Positions 26,863 through 35,238 of a DNA stretch of 64,000 bases are shown piece by piece. The notes under the pieces were generated by a model. The model was not told the DNA's origin, searched no databases, and worked only from the letters and a program-made list of their open reading frames with translations. Source of the DNA: M2408 sp040386975 (lineage in GTDB: Bacteria > Bacteroidota > Bacteroidia > Flavobacteriales_D > Crocinitomicaceae); the NCBI GenBank assembly GCA_040386975.1, contig JAZKEO010000014.1, positions 1 to 64,000 of the forward strand, written 5' to 3'. Positions within the stretch are counted from its first letter, which is position 1, and every line of letters starts with the position of its first letter. The translations under genes were made by a program, and so were the position numbers.

Positions 26863-27948
26863 ATGATTAATCAAGATCAACTTAAAGAAATTAATAAACG
26901 TATTGAAGCCATTTCGGTTTATCTTAAGATTCCACAAAAAAGAATTGAGTTACAAGAAGTTGAATTAAAAACTCAAGATCCAAGCTTTTGGGACGATCCA
27001 AAAAAAGCTGAAATTCAAATGAAATCGCTTCGTTCAATCAAATATTGGATTGAAACTTACGATCATTTAAAACGTTCTTCAGATGATGTTGAGGTTTTAT
27101 TAGACTTCGTAAAAGAAGAAATGGCGGAAGAAAAAGAGTTAGACGACGCTTTTGCTACTTTATTAAAAGAAGTTGATGAATTGGAGCTTAAAAACATGCT
27201 TTCAGGTGAAGAAGATCAATTGAGTGCTGTTTTACAAATCACATCTGGTGCAGGAGGAACAGAAAGTTGCGATTGGGCTTCCATGTTGATGCGTATGTAC
27301 ATGATGTGGGGACAAAAAAATGGCTACAAGCTAAAAGAATTGAATTTCCAAGAAGGCGATGTAGCTGGAATTAAAACTGTTACCATCGAATTTGAAGGAG
27401 AGTTTGCTTTTGGTTATTTGAAAGGTGAAAACGGCGTACATCGTTTAGTCAGAATTTCTCCTTTTGATTCCAATGCAAAAAGACACACTTCTTTCGTTTC
27501 TGTTTACGTTTATCCTTTGGTTGATGACACAATTGAAATTCACATCAATCCAGCAGATATTAGTTTTGAAACGTTCCGTTCGGGTGGTGCTGGTGGACAA
27601 AATGTAAATAAAGTAGAAACAGCTGTTCGTTTACGTCACGCGCCTTCAGGAATTATCATTGAAAATTCAGAAGGTCGTTCACAATTAGGAAACAAAGAAA
27701 AAGCTATCCAATTATTGAAATCACAATTGTACGAATTGGAATACCGTGCGAAGATGGAAAAACGCAACGAAATTGAATCCAATAAGAAGAAAATTGAGTG
27801 GGGTTCACAAATTCGTAACTATGTGATGCAACCTTACAAATTAGTGAAAGATGTCAGAACTGGCTATGAAACAAGTAATGTTGAAGCAGTAATGGATGGT
27901 GATATTAGTGAGTTTTTGAAGGCATATTTGATGACCTACGGAAGTTAA
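26863..27948 (+). CDS. prfB: peptide chain release factor 2, no programmed frameshift
   Basis: The 361-residue product has the RF2 stop-codon recognition tripeptide SPF (199-201) and the catalytic GGQ (244-246 in SGGAGGQNVNK). RF2 ends translation at UGA and UAA. In many bacteria prfB needs a +1 frameshift at CUU-UGA near codon 25. Here the equivalent place reads YLKIP, with CTT followed by AAG (26923-26928), and no Shine-Dalgarno-like AGGGGG precedes it, so the gene is read straight through. Confidence 0.97.
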   Translation: MINQDQLKEINKRIEAISVYLKIPQKRIELQEVELKTQDPSFWDDPKKAEIQMKSLRSIKYWIETYDHLKRSSDDVEVLLDFVKEEMAEEKELDDAFATLLKEVDELELKNMLSGEEDQLSAVLQITSGAGGTESCDWASMLMRMYMMWGQKNGYKLKELNFQEGDVAGIKTVTIEFEGEFAFGYLKGENGVHRLVRISPFDSNAKRHTSFVSVYVYPLVDDTIEIHINPADISFETFRSGGAGGQNVNKVETAVRLRHAPSGIIIENSEGRSQLGNKEKAIQLLKSQLYELEYRAKMEKRNEIESNKKKIEWGSQIRNYVMQPYKLVKDVRTGYETSNVEAVMDGDISEFLKAYLMTYGS

Positions 27949-27955
27949 TTTCCGG

Positions 27956-28002
27956 ACTTCAAAAATAGCTTTTTTTTCGTTGAAAATTAATTTTTAATTA
28001 CT
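27956..28002 (+). repeat. copy 1 of an imperfect CTTCAAAAA...CGTTGAA repeat
   Basis: The gap between prfB and dxr begins CTTCAAAAATAGCTTTTTTT then CGTTGAA, followed by TTAATTTTTAA. A similar block follows the gene ending at 35100. The ends TTCAA and TTGAA are complementary. Confidence 0.45.
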
Positions 28003-28010
28003 TTTACCAC

Positions 28011-29165
28011 ATGAAATCAAAAAAAGGAATAGCAATTTTAGGTTCTACAGGATCGATTGGAACACAAGCCTTAGAAGTATTAGAAGCTTATCCAGATTAT
28101 TTTGATTTACAAGTTCTTACAGCAAATAACAATGCAGATTTATTAATCGAGCAAGCCAAGAAATTCAAGCCAAATTCGGTTGTAATTATCAATGAAGTCT
28201 TTTATCAAAAAGTAAAAGACGCTCTTTGGAATGAAGACATCAAGGTTTTTTGTGGAGATGATGCAATGTCGCAAGCTGTTGAATCATCAGAAATTGATAT
28301 TGTTTTAACTGCACTAGTTGGTTATGCTGGTTTAAAGCCTACCATTGCTGCAATAAAAGCTAAAAAAACGATTGCATTAGCTAACAAAGAAACCTTGGTT
28401 GTTGCTGGTGAATTGATTAAAAAATTAGCTCTAGAAAATGGCGTTCAAATTTATCCTGTTGATTCTGAGCATTCAGCTATTTTCCAATGTTTAGTTGGAG
28501 AATATCAAAATCCGATTGAAAAAATATATTTAACGGCTTCTGGAGGACCATTTCGTGGTTGGACAATCGACCAATTAAAAAAAGTCACCAAAGCACAAGC
28601 TTTAAAACACCCAAATTGGGTTATGGGAGCTAAAATCACAATAGATTCTGCTTCCTTGATGAATAAAGGTTTGGAAGTAATCGAAGCAAAATGGTTGTTT
28701 GACTTAAAAGCCGAACAAATTGATGTAATCGTTCATCCACAATCAATTGTACATTCTTTGGTGCAATTTGAAGACGGAAGTATGAAAGCTCAAATGGGAT
28801 TACCTGACATGAAATTGCCGATTCAATATGCTTTGACTTATCCAGAGCGTTTTGAAACAAATTTTCCACGTTTTAACTTCATGGATTATCCAAATTTAAC
28901 CTTTGAAAAACCAGACAGAGAAACGTTTCAGAACTTAAATTCTGCTTTTGAAGCCATGAACATGCTCGGAACTGCTGCTTGTGCTTTAAACGCAGCAAAC
29001 GAAATAACAGTTCAAGCTTTTTTAGAGGAAAAAATTGGTTTTTTAGACATCGCTGAAATCAATCGAAAAGTGATGCATGCTACAACTTTTGTGAAAAATC
29101 CTGTTTACGAAGATTTTGTTGAAGTGGATAAAGAAGCGAGAAGACTTGCTTTTTTGGAGTTATGA
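28011..29165 (+). CDS. dxr: 1-deoxy-D-xylulose 5-phosphate reductoisomerase
   Basis: The 384-residue product has the NADPH-binding motif GSTGSIGTQALEV near residue 11, the active-site region YPVDSEHSAIFQCL and the flexible-loop motif TASGGPFRGW, then HPNWVMGAKITIDSASLMNK. It converts DXP to MEP, the second step of the MEP isoprenoid route. Length and motifs are complete. The intergenic repeat upstream hides any promoter. Confidence 0.97.
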   Translation: MKSKKGIAILGSTGSIGTQALEVLEAYPDYFDLQVLTANNNADLLIEQAKKFKPNSVVIINEVFYQKVKDALWNEDIKVFCGDDAMSQAVESSEIDIVLTALVGYAGLKPTIAAIKAKKTIALANKETLVVAGELIKKLALENGVQIYPVDSEHSAIFQCLVGEYQNPIEKIYLTASGGPFRGWTIDQLKKVTKAQALKHPNWVMGAKITIDSASLMNKGLEVIEAKWLFDLKAEQIDVIVHPQSIVHSLVQFEDGSMKAQMGLPDMKLPIQYALTYPERFETNFPRFNFMDYPNLTFEKPDRETFQNLNSAFEAMNMLGTAACALNAANEITVQAFLEEKIGFLDIAEINRKVMHATTFVKNPVYEDFVEVDKEARRLAFLEL

Positions 29166-29197
29166 GTTAGATGAAAGTAATAATAAAACAACCGATA

Positions 29198-29719
29198 ATG
29201 AAATACACACTATTTTTTTTAATAGTGTTATTAAGTTGTGGTTGTGAGATTAAAACCGCTGAATCAAAAAATCATAATAAACTTGAAAGACAAGAAAATA
29301 AAGTTAATATTAAACCAAAATTTGAAGATTACTTAATTGAAAATGTCTTAACAAAAATAGATAACCAAACCCTTGATAAAATATACAATAAAAACAAATC
29401 TCACTTTTCTCAATTCTACTATGACAGAAATGGACTTGAAGAATATTGCCAAATTTTCGCAGGCAAATATATAGCCATCGACATGTTGCAAGGTAGTGAA
29501 ACTGTTTGTACCTATATTTTTGATTCTTCAACTGGTAAAATGTATGAATCCCCATTATTTATCTATAATTCAGAGTATAAGTCGAATAGTAAATTATTTA
29601 TTAAGGATTCAAAATTAAATGACAATCAAAAAGAAGAATGTAAGGAATCTCCTTTTGATTGCAGTACGAAATACTACTTATGGCATGAAGAAGATAAAGA
29701 GTTTAGATTAATAAAATAG
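29198..29719 (+). CDS. putative lipoprotein of unknown function
   Basis: From the ATG at 29198 the product is 173 residues, starting MKYTLFFLIVLLSCGCEIK, a short signal with a lipobox-like LLSC. An in-frame ATG at 29171 is possible but would add a non-hydrophobic lead. The mature part is polar and lysine-rich with four further cysteines. No family recognised. It starts about 30 bases after dxr, so it may be read from the same transcript. Confidence 0.65.
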   Translation: MKYTLFFLIVLLSCGCEIKTAESKNHNKLERQENKVNIKPKFEDYLIENVLTKIDNQTLDKIYNKNKSHFSQFYYDRNGLEEYCQIFAGKYIAIDMLQGSETVCTYIFDSSTGKMYESPLFIYNSEYKSNSKLFIKDSKLNDNQKEECKESPFDCSTKYYLWHEEDKEFRLIK

Positions 29720-29742
29720 GCGATCGCGAGAGGGTAAAACGT

Positions 29743-29775
29743 TAACTCAACACTCATAACTCATAACTCATAACT
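29743..29775. repeat. TAACTCATAACT-type repeat before rlmN
   Basis: Tandem near-copies of ACTCATA(A) run from 29743 to 29775. The first 19 bases equal the string at 22258-22276. The rlmN promoter begins directly after it. Confidence 0.65.
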
Positions 29776-29785
29776 TTTTTTATCG

Positions 29786-29793
29786 TAACTTTG
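29786..29793 (+). promoter_or_regulatory. -7 promoter element for rlmN
   Basis: TAACTTTG fits TAnnTTTG and lies 20 bases before the TTG start codon of rlmN, which gives a leader of about 15 bases. The -33 position falls in the repeat and has no clear TTTG. Confidence 0.6.
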
Positions 29794-29813
29794 CGGAAAA
29801 TAAATCAATTTTC

Positions 29814-30887
29814 TTGTCAAATTCCTTAATAAATATTCGAAATCTTAGCTTAGAAGAACTCAGTCAAGCAGTAATTTCTTTGGGTGAAAAATCGTTTCGT
29901 GCCAAACAAATTTACGAATGGTTATGGCAAAAAAATGCTGGAACATTTGAAGAAATGTCGAGTTTAGGAAAAGCTTTTCGCGAGAAATTAGAACAACAGT
30001 ATTTCATTGATAAAATTGTGTTGGACGACCAACAAATCAGTTCCGACAAGACAATAAAATGTGCTTTTGAAGTTGAAAAAGGCAAAGTTGTTGAAGGTGT
30101 TTTAATTCCTACAAAATCACGTACAACTGCTTGTATTTCATCTCAAGTTGGTTGCAGTTTGTCTTGTGCTTTTTGTGCAACGGGTCGTTTGAAGTTAATG
30201 CGAAATTTAAGTGCTGGAGAAATTGTAGATCAAGTAGTTTATTTGAGAAATCAAGCTGAAAGTCGTTACCAACAAAACCTCACAAACATTGTTTACATGG
30301 GAATGGGCGAACCTTTGTTGAATTACAAAAATGTACTTCGTTCGACCGAAATTTTGTGCTCAGAAAATGGTTTGGGAATTTCTCCAAGACGCATCACTGT
30401 TTCAACTGCTGGAATTGCAAAAATGATCAAAAAATTGGGCGATGATGAAGTGAAATTCAATTTAGCTTTGTCGCTTCACGCAGCAAATGATGTGAAACGA
30501 GATAAATTAATGGAAATTAATGAAAGTAATAATCTTGAATCTTTACGAGAAGCCTTGATTTATTTTCATCAAAAAACGGATTCACGCGTTACTTTTGAAT
30601 ACATTATTTTCAAAGATTTTAATGACAATTTGGAAGATGCACAAGAATTAGCTGAATTTGCAAAATGTGTTCCTTGTAAAATCAACATCATCGAATACAA
30701 TCCAATTGATGATGGAATTTACCAGCAAGCAGATGCAAACAAAGTGGCTGCTTTTGCACAGTATTTAGAAGACCGGAATTTAATTGTTAACGTCAGAAGA
30801 AGCCGTGGAAAAGACATCGATGCTGCTTGTGGACAATTGGCAAATAAAAATAAAACGATTAATTCTGAAGATCGGGTTTTGAAGTAA
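29814..30887 (+). CDS. rlmN: 23S rRNA (adenine-C2)-methyltransferase RlmN
   Basis: The 357-residue radical-SAM enzyme has the cluster cysteines C114, C118 and C121 (GCSLSCAFCATGRLKLMR), and the catalytic pair C107 (TTACISSQVG) and C339 (DIDAACGQLA). It methylates A2503 of 23S rRNA, and A37 of some tRNAs, through a protein-methyl intermediate. The start is TTG. MGMGEPLLNY and SLHAANDVKR are further family motifs. Cfr is ruled out as less likely by length and context. Confidence 0.96.
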   Translation: MSNSLINIRNLSLEELSQAVISLGEKSFRAKQIYEWLWQKNAGTFEEMSSLGKAFREKLEQQYFIDKIVLDDQQISSDKTIKCAFEVEKGKVVEGVLIPTKSRTTACISSQVGCSLSCAFCATGRLKLMRNLSAGEIVDQVVYLRNQAESRYQQNLTNIVYMGMGEPLLNYKNVLRSTEILCSENGLGISPRRITVSTAGIAKMIKKLGDDEVKFNLALSLHAANDVKRDKLMEINESNNLESLREALIYFHQKTDSRVTFEYIIFKDFNDNLEDAQELAEFAKCVPCKINIIEYNPIDDGIYQQADANKVAAFAQYLEDRNLIVNVRRSRGKDIDAACGQLANKNKTINSEDRVLK

Positions 30888-31193
30888 TTTCTTTTCAACT
30901 TTTTCTAGTCAAAAAGTTGAGCAAAAGACATGGCTTATATTTAATTTTACCCACAATTTCTTTCCTGCAATATGATTATCGTTTCAAAGTGGGTAATTTT
31001 ATTCATTCCTAAAACTCTAAAATATCAATGAGCAAGTCCATTTCATTACCTACCCTCTCTAACGTTCAGTCTTCAAAAGTTTTACTTTTTCTTATTTCTA
31101 TTTTTACGAGTTTCAGTTCAATCTTAAAAACATTAAATATTAGGCCGATTTTTGTTCTTAAGAAATTTATCTCCCACATTTTTTAGAACCTAT
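30888..31193. other. convergent intergenic region, rlmN / wecB
   Basis: The gap holds a hairpin CAACTTTTT-CTAGTC-AAAAAGTTG (30896-30919), which could end both converging transcripts, and TTACCCAC/GTGGGTAA arms around 30950-30995. A 52-codon open frame (31028-31186) has no coding features and is not called. Confidence 0.5.
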
Positions 31194-32339
31194 TTAAATC
31201 TCTTCACAGATTTTCTTTACGATAAATTCTGCCGCTTTTCCATCGCCAAATAAATTGGGATAAGTAAAATCATTTTTATTCAATAAAAAATTCGTTGCAG
31301 AGATAATTTTTTCAGAATCAGCATCAGTTAAAATTGCATTTCCATTTTCAACAATTTCAATCCATTCTGTTTGTGGACGAAGAATCACACATGGTTTTTC
31401 GAAAAAATAAGCTTCCTTTTGCAAACCTCCGCTATCGGTAACAATCATGCGTGAATTTTTTTCAAGCGAAATAATATCTAAAAATCCAGCGGGAGGAATG
31501 ATTTTGAAATCGTTGTTCGATTCAATTTCTTGTAGCAATTCAGTTTTCAACAAATCCGCCATCATTTTTTTTGTACGAGGATGAAGCGGTAAAACAATTT
31601 TTAAAGAAGTCGCTTTTTGAATATCAAGCAAGGCTGAAAAAATAGCGTTTAATTTTTCTGTATCGTCCGTATTTGCGTTGCGATGAATGGTAACAAGAAT
31701 AAATTTATTTTCTTCCAAATTTAATTCCTTCATCAAAGTTGCATTTGAGTCAGAGACTTTAGAAAAATGCAAACTGTTATCAAACATAATATCACCACAC
31801 AAATAAACGTTTGGCTTATCAATTGTCGCTTTATTATCGTGAGTTAAATCAAAGCCTTCTTTTTCTAAATTATTTATGGCTGTTTTTGTTGGACAAAACA
31901 ACAATGTCGAAACATGATCACTCATGATACGATTAATTTCCTCTGGCATACTTTTGTTAAAGCTTCTCAAACCAGCTTCAACGTGAATCACTGGAATATG
32001 AATTTTTGAAGCTGCTAAAGCACCAGCTAAAGTAGAATTTGTGTCACCGTAAATCAATAAACCATCCGCTTTTTCTGAAATAATTATTTCTTCAAGACCT
32101 TTCATGATTTCCGCCGTTTGATTGGCATGAGAAGAACTTCCAGCGTTTAAATTGTATTTTGGTTTAGGAATATTCATTTCAGTGAAAAAAATATCAGACA
32201 TGTTTTCATCGTAATGTTGACCTGTGTGAACAATTATTTCTTCAATTAAGTCTGAAAACTCATTTTTAATCGCTCTACTAATTGCCGAAGCTTTAATGAT
32301 TTGTGGTCTTGCACCAATGATTGTGATAATTTTTTTCAT
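31194..32339 (-). CDS. wecB: UDP-N-acetylglucosamine 2-epimerase (non-hydrolysing)
   Basis: The 381-residue product starts MKKIITIIGARPQIIKASA, then HTGQHYDENMSDIFF and GDTNSTLAGALAASK, the hallmarks of the WecB/MnaA family. The catalytic histidine region is visible in VTIHRNANTDDTEK and HPRTKKMM. It interconverts UDP-GlcNAc and UDP-ManNAc for surface polysaccharides. It stands alone, not in a polysaccharide cluster. Confidence 0.95.
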   Translation of the reverse strand: MKKIITIIGARPQIIKASAISRAIKNEFSDLIEEIIVHTGQHYDENMSDIFFTEMNIPKPKYNLNAGSSSHANQTAEIMKGLEEIIISEKADGLLIYGDTNSTLAGALAASKIHIPVIHVEAGLRSFNKSMPEEINRIMSDHVSTLLFCPTKTAINNLEKEGFDLTHDNKATIDKPNVYLCGDIMFDNSLHFSKVSDSNATLMKELNLEENKFILVTIHRNANTDDTEKLNAIFSALLDIQKATSLKIVLPLHPRTKKMMADLLKTELLQEIESNNDFKIIPPAGFLDIISLEKNSRMIVTDSGGLQKEAYFFEKPCVILRPQTEWIEIVENGNAILTDADSEKIISATNFLLNKNDFTYPNLFGDGKAAEFIVKKICEEI

Positions 32340-32430
32340 TTAAAATTTAATTCTAAATGTTAAAATTAAGTATAATCCTACTATGAAAAAGCATGAATAT
32401 TAAATTTTAAATTTATTTGATGAAAAAATT

Positions 32431-32438
32431 TATCTTTG
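32431..32438 (+). promoter_or_regulatory. -7 promoter element for the 32451 gene
   Basis: TATCTTTG fits the -7 consensus. It overlaps an in-frame TTG at 32436, which therefore cannot be the start codon. The GTG at 32451 lies 13 bases downstream. Confidence 0.65.
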
Positions 32439-32450
32439 CTTAAAAAAATC

Positions 32451-33305
32451 GTGAAAAAAAGTTCTAAATTCCTTTTATTTTCTTTCGCTCAAATTTTAAT
32501 CTCAAATTTCACTTTTTCGCAAGTAGAGTTTAGTTTAAATACGGCTTATTCCTTTTCAACTCCCAACAATATTATTGGAATTCAAGAAAAAGATGTTTTG
32601 GAATCTGATTTATCGCTTTCGAATATCACTGGAAGTTTGGCTTCGGGAATCAATTTTGGTTTAACGACAAATATCAAGATTCATGAACACGTAAAATTGT
32701 GTTTAGGTTTTGACATGCTTCAAGGAAATGAAGTTTTATTCTCAAATTATGATCGAAATGATACAATCATAAAACTTACTGGAACTACGAATCAAAAACG
32801 GTTTACGCCAGGATTTATGTTTCATTTTCCAACAAAAAAAGTAAATTTCTATGTGAAAACAAGTTTAGTTTTACCTCTAAAAACGGAAAGTGAATTTTAT
32901 GAAACAAGTTCAGTAAAATCAAGTGGAGCATCTATTTTCACAAAACGGAATTTAATGAATTACAATTTTAACTTAGGTTTTCAGTATGCTTTAGGGGCAG
33001 AAGTAAATTTAAATAAATCATTCAAATTTTCACTTTCTTTAGAGTCTATTTCAAACAATCTGACTGTCAAATCATCGCATTTAGCAGAATCAACTCAATA
33101 TAATAGTAACCAAATTGAAAACTTAACTTTTTATGATAAAAACACGAATTATCACAAAAACTTAAACAACTTTTCTAACAATTTAAGCTATAATGAATTC
33201 ACTTCTAGCGATAAAGCAAAGGATGAATTAACTTTTGCTCACAATTTTTCATCATTACTTGTAAAAATTTCCTTTATTTATATTTTAAAAATGAAGTCAG
33301 AATAG
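32451..33305 (+). CDS. putative outer-membrane beta-barrel protein
   Basis: From the GTG at 32451 the product is 284 residues with the signal peptide MKKSSKFLLFSFAQILISNF cut near FSQVEF. The rest alternates short polar and hydrophobic strands (GSLASGINFGLTTNIKI, NLGFQYALGAEVNLN) and ends in a hydrophobic strand LLVKISFIYILKMK, in keeping with a beta barrel. No specific family recognised. Its promoter region faces that of wecB. Confidence 0.7.
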   Translation: MKKSSKFLLFSFAQILISNFTFSQVEFSLNTAYSFSTPNNIIGIQEKDVLESDLSLSNITGSLASGINFGLTTNIKIHEHVKLCLGFDMLQGNEVLFSNYDRNDTIIKLTGTTNQKRFTPGFMFHFPTKKVNFYVKTSLVLPLKTESEFYETSSVKSSGASIFTKRNLMNYNFNLGFQYALGAEVNLNKSFKFSLSLESISNNLTVKSSHLAESTQYNSNQIENLTFYDKNTNYHKNLNNFSNNLSYNEFTSSDKAKDELTFAHNFSSLLVKISFIYILKMKSE

Positions 33306-33376
33306 ATTCATTCGTGCTCAATTTTATCTCATTTGTCGATTAGTTTAAAAAAAAGTGATATTTTCTTTGATTTTTC

Positions 33377-33407
33377 ATTGCAGATACAAAAAAAGAGCTT
33401 ATCTTTG
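33377..33407 (+). promoter_or_regulatory. promoter of a small RNA
   Basis: ATTG (33377-33380), a 19-base spacer and TATCTTTG (33400-33407) reproduce the spacing and -7 box seen before rpsL. The inferred start is near 33413. No start codon with an open frame of useful length follows before the terminator. Confidence 0.7.
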
Positions 33408-33412
33408 TAGTA

Positions 33413-33507
33413 CAAATACAATTTTCATAGGTTGATTTGGTTTTATAGTTTTAGCATGGTTAGGTAATAAAAAGAGGAGTGGATCTACGAGGTACACTCC
33501 TCTTTTT
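33413..33507 (+). ncRNA. candidate small RNA of about 95 nt
   Basis: A consensus promoter at 33377-33407 and a strong terminator at 33469-33507 frame a transcript of about 95 bases. The only open frame inside is ATG-GTT-AGG-stop. The 5' half is U-rich with stretches such as GGTTGATTTGGTTTT and the 3' half is the terminator hairpin with a 13-base loop. It could be a regulatory RNA or a known family such as Flavo-1 or a 6S-like RNA; family membership could not be decided by eye. Confidence 0.6.
33469..33507 (+). terminator. hairpin terminator of the small RNA
   Basis: AAAAAGAGGAGTG (33469-33481) pairs perfectly with CACTCCTCTTTTT (33495-33507) around a 13-base loop GATCTACGAGGTA. The run of five T at the end makes it a classical intrinsic terminator. 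Confidence 0.85.
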
Positions 33508-33597
33508 AGTTTATGCAATTTGAGATTTATTCTTTTAAATTTGTTTGTCTCAATTATTGTTTTTATTTTCGAGAAAAATTAACAAATTTTGTATAAA

Positions 33598-35100
33598 ATG
33601 AAAAAACTAACCATACTCTCAACCTTTATTTTAACAGTAAATTTTCTTTTTTCACAAACGCAAGGAATTGCTTACACGACTGTTGGTAAAGGAGTGGCAA
33701 CAACATTTGTTACTGATTATCATTGTTTGGGAATCAACACTTCAGCTTTGGGTTGGGGTTCTGGTTACGATAAACTAAAAATTACAACAGGAGCTTTTGA
33801 AATGAATGGAGGAATGTATTCTGATGCCTTCAACAGTACAAAATTAAAAAATTTAGCAAAATCTGTTTATCATCAAATTATTAGAGATTCCTCAGCAAAA
33901 TTTGATTTTAATGCTCAAAAAGAAGCCGCTGCGGAATACGCTGAAAAAGGTATTACCATTGACGGTCAATACAATTGGGGAGGATTTTCTTACCAAGGAA
34001 AAAGATTGGGTGGTATCGCTTTTAGTGTTACAGAAAATTACAATTGGTACTCCAAACTCAACAATGACTTAACTGATATTATGTTTAGAGGAAAATTAGC
34101 TTCTTATTTTGACTCCTTAACTGTAGTCATTGGAACTGATACATCCGTTATTGCAAATTCTGAGAATTTAAGTCAAGACACCTTAGATGGTGTGATTTTA
34201 GGAAATATTTCTGTACCACTAAAATTAAGTGCATTAACAAAAGGTTCTGCAATACGTATGAATTGGACACGTTCATACAATTTTGGTTATGGTAGAAAAG
34301 TATTTGGAAAAGATTCTCTTTTTGTAATTTATGCTGGAGTTGGTGGGCGTTTTATTCAATCTATGGCCATGTTTGATTTGAAATCTGATGACGATGGTTT
34401 AAGTTTAAGTTCTTCAATTACTCCTGCTTTTAAAATCAATTATGGAGATGTTGCACAAACAAATCCGAGTTCTTTCTTGAATTACAAAGGAGGTATTCCT
34501 CCAGCTGTTGGAAATGGTTTTGGCTTGGATTTTTCTATCAGTACAATTTTATTCAATAAATTAAAAGTTGCTATGTCTGTAAACAACATTGGTTATGTGG
34601 AATACAAACGAAACGTTTATAAAGTAAAAGATACCTTAGTTGGGAATATTGGTTTACCAGGACTGAACCTAGAAAACGAAAATTTAATGGATGGCGTTGG
34701 CCAATTATTAAAAACTGGTTCTATTTTAACCTTAGTTGGTGAAGAAAAATTCAAATTAAACAATGCAGCAACTTTTCGTTTGGGAGCGAGTTTTCATCCT
34801 TTTAAATTCTTAAGTTTTGGTTTCGACATGGTTGCTCCATTTGACAAAGAAAATCCTGGAAGTATTCAAAGTACAATCATTTCATTTGGTGGAGATATCA
34901 AACCTTTTAGATGGATGGCAATTAGCGTTGGTTATCTACAAGGAGGAATTTACAAAAAGAATATGCCCTTAGGAATTAATTTCATTTTAAAAGAAGGAAA
35001 ATATGAATTAGGAATAGCTTCAAGAGATGCTTTAACTTTTTTCACTTCAACTTCAAATACTGTTTCGGGAGCGATGGGAGTTGCAAGATTACGTTTTTAA
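33598..35100 (+). CDS. DUF5723-like outer-membrane protein
   Basis: From the ATG at 33598 the product is 500 residues with signal peptide MKKLTILSTFILTVNFLFSQ. A TTG three codons upstream also fits but adds nothing. The body has many amphipathic strands and the pattern LNNAATFRLGASFHPFKFLS, FGGDIKPFRWMAISVGYLQG and an Arg-Phe ending (VARLRF), typical of Bacteroidota beta barrels ending in Phe. It resembles the DUF5723 group; function unknown. It lies about 90 bases after the small-RNA terminator. Confidence 0.75.
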   Translation: MKKLTILSTFILTVNFLFSQTQGIAYTTVGKGVATTFVTDYHCLGINTSALGWGSGYDKLKITTGAFEMNGGMYSDAFNSTKLKNLAKSVYHQIIRDSSAKFDFNAQKEAAAEYAEKGITIDGQYNWGGFSYQGKRLGGIAFSVTENYNWYSKLNNDLTDIMFRGKLASYFDSLTVVIGTDTSVIANSENLSQDTLDGVILGNISVPLKLSALTKGSAIRMNWTRSYNFGYGRKVFGKDSLFVIYAGVGGRFIQSMAMFDLKSDDDGLSLSSSITPAFKINYGDVAQTNPSSFLNYKGGIPPAVGNGFGLDFSISTILFNKLKVAMSVNNIGYVEYKRNVYKVKDTLVGNIGLPGLNLENENLMDGVGQLLKTGSILTLVGEEKFKLNNAATFRLGASFHPFKFLSFGFDMVAPFDKENPGSIQSTIISFGGDIKPFRWMAISVGYLQGGIYKKNMPLGINFILKEGKYELGIASRDALTFFTSTSNTVSGAMGVARLRF

Positions 35101-35238
35101 CGGGCTTCAAAAAATACCCTTTTCTTCGTTGAACTTCCATTTTAAAATGCTCATCAGCCGCGGCTGACTCCGCTTTAAAAATCTTGTTCGCCTAAAAAAG
35201 GCTAATTTTTAGAACCCCTTAAATTTATCACAATAATT
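35101..35238. repeat. copy 2 of the CTTCAAAAA...CGTTGAA repeat and flanking hairpin
   Basis: The convergent gap starts GGCTTCAAAAAATACCC then CTTCGTTGAA, much like the block at 27956, then CAGCCGCGGCTGA, a self-complementary hairpin (35156-35168). Confidence 0.45.

Noticed and set aside
26923..26928. Programmed frameshift in prfB
   Set aside because: No UGA and no upstream AGGGGG at the expected place; the frame is continuous from ATG to stop.
22251..29775. ACTCATA repeats as a CRISPR array
   Set aside because: Units are about 7-8 bases with no spacers of uniform length and no cas genes nearby.
31028..31186. 52-codon open frame between rlmN and wecB
   Set aside because: Composition is Ser/Leu/Phe-rich as in translated AT-rich noncoding DNA, with no promoter box or family; treated as noncoding.
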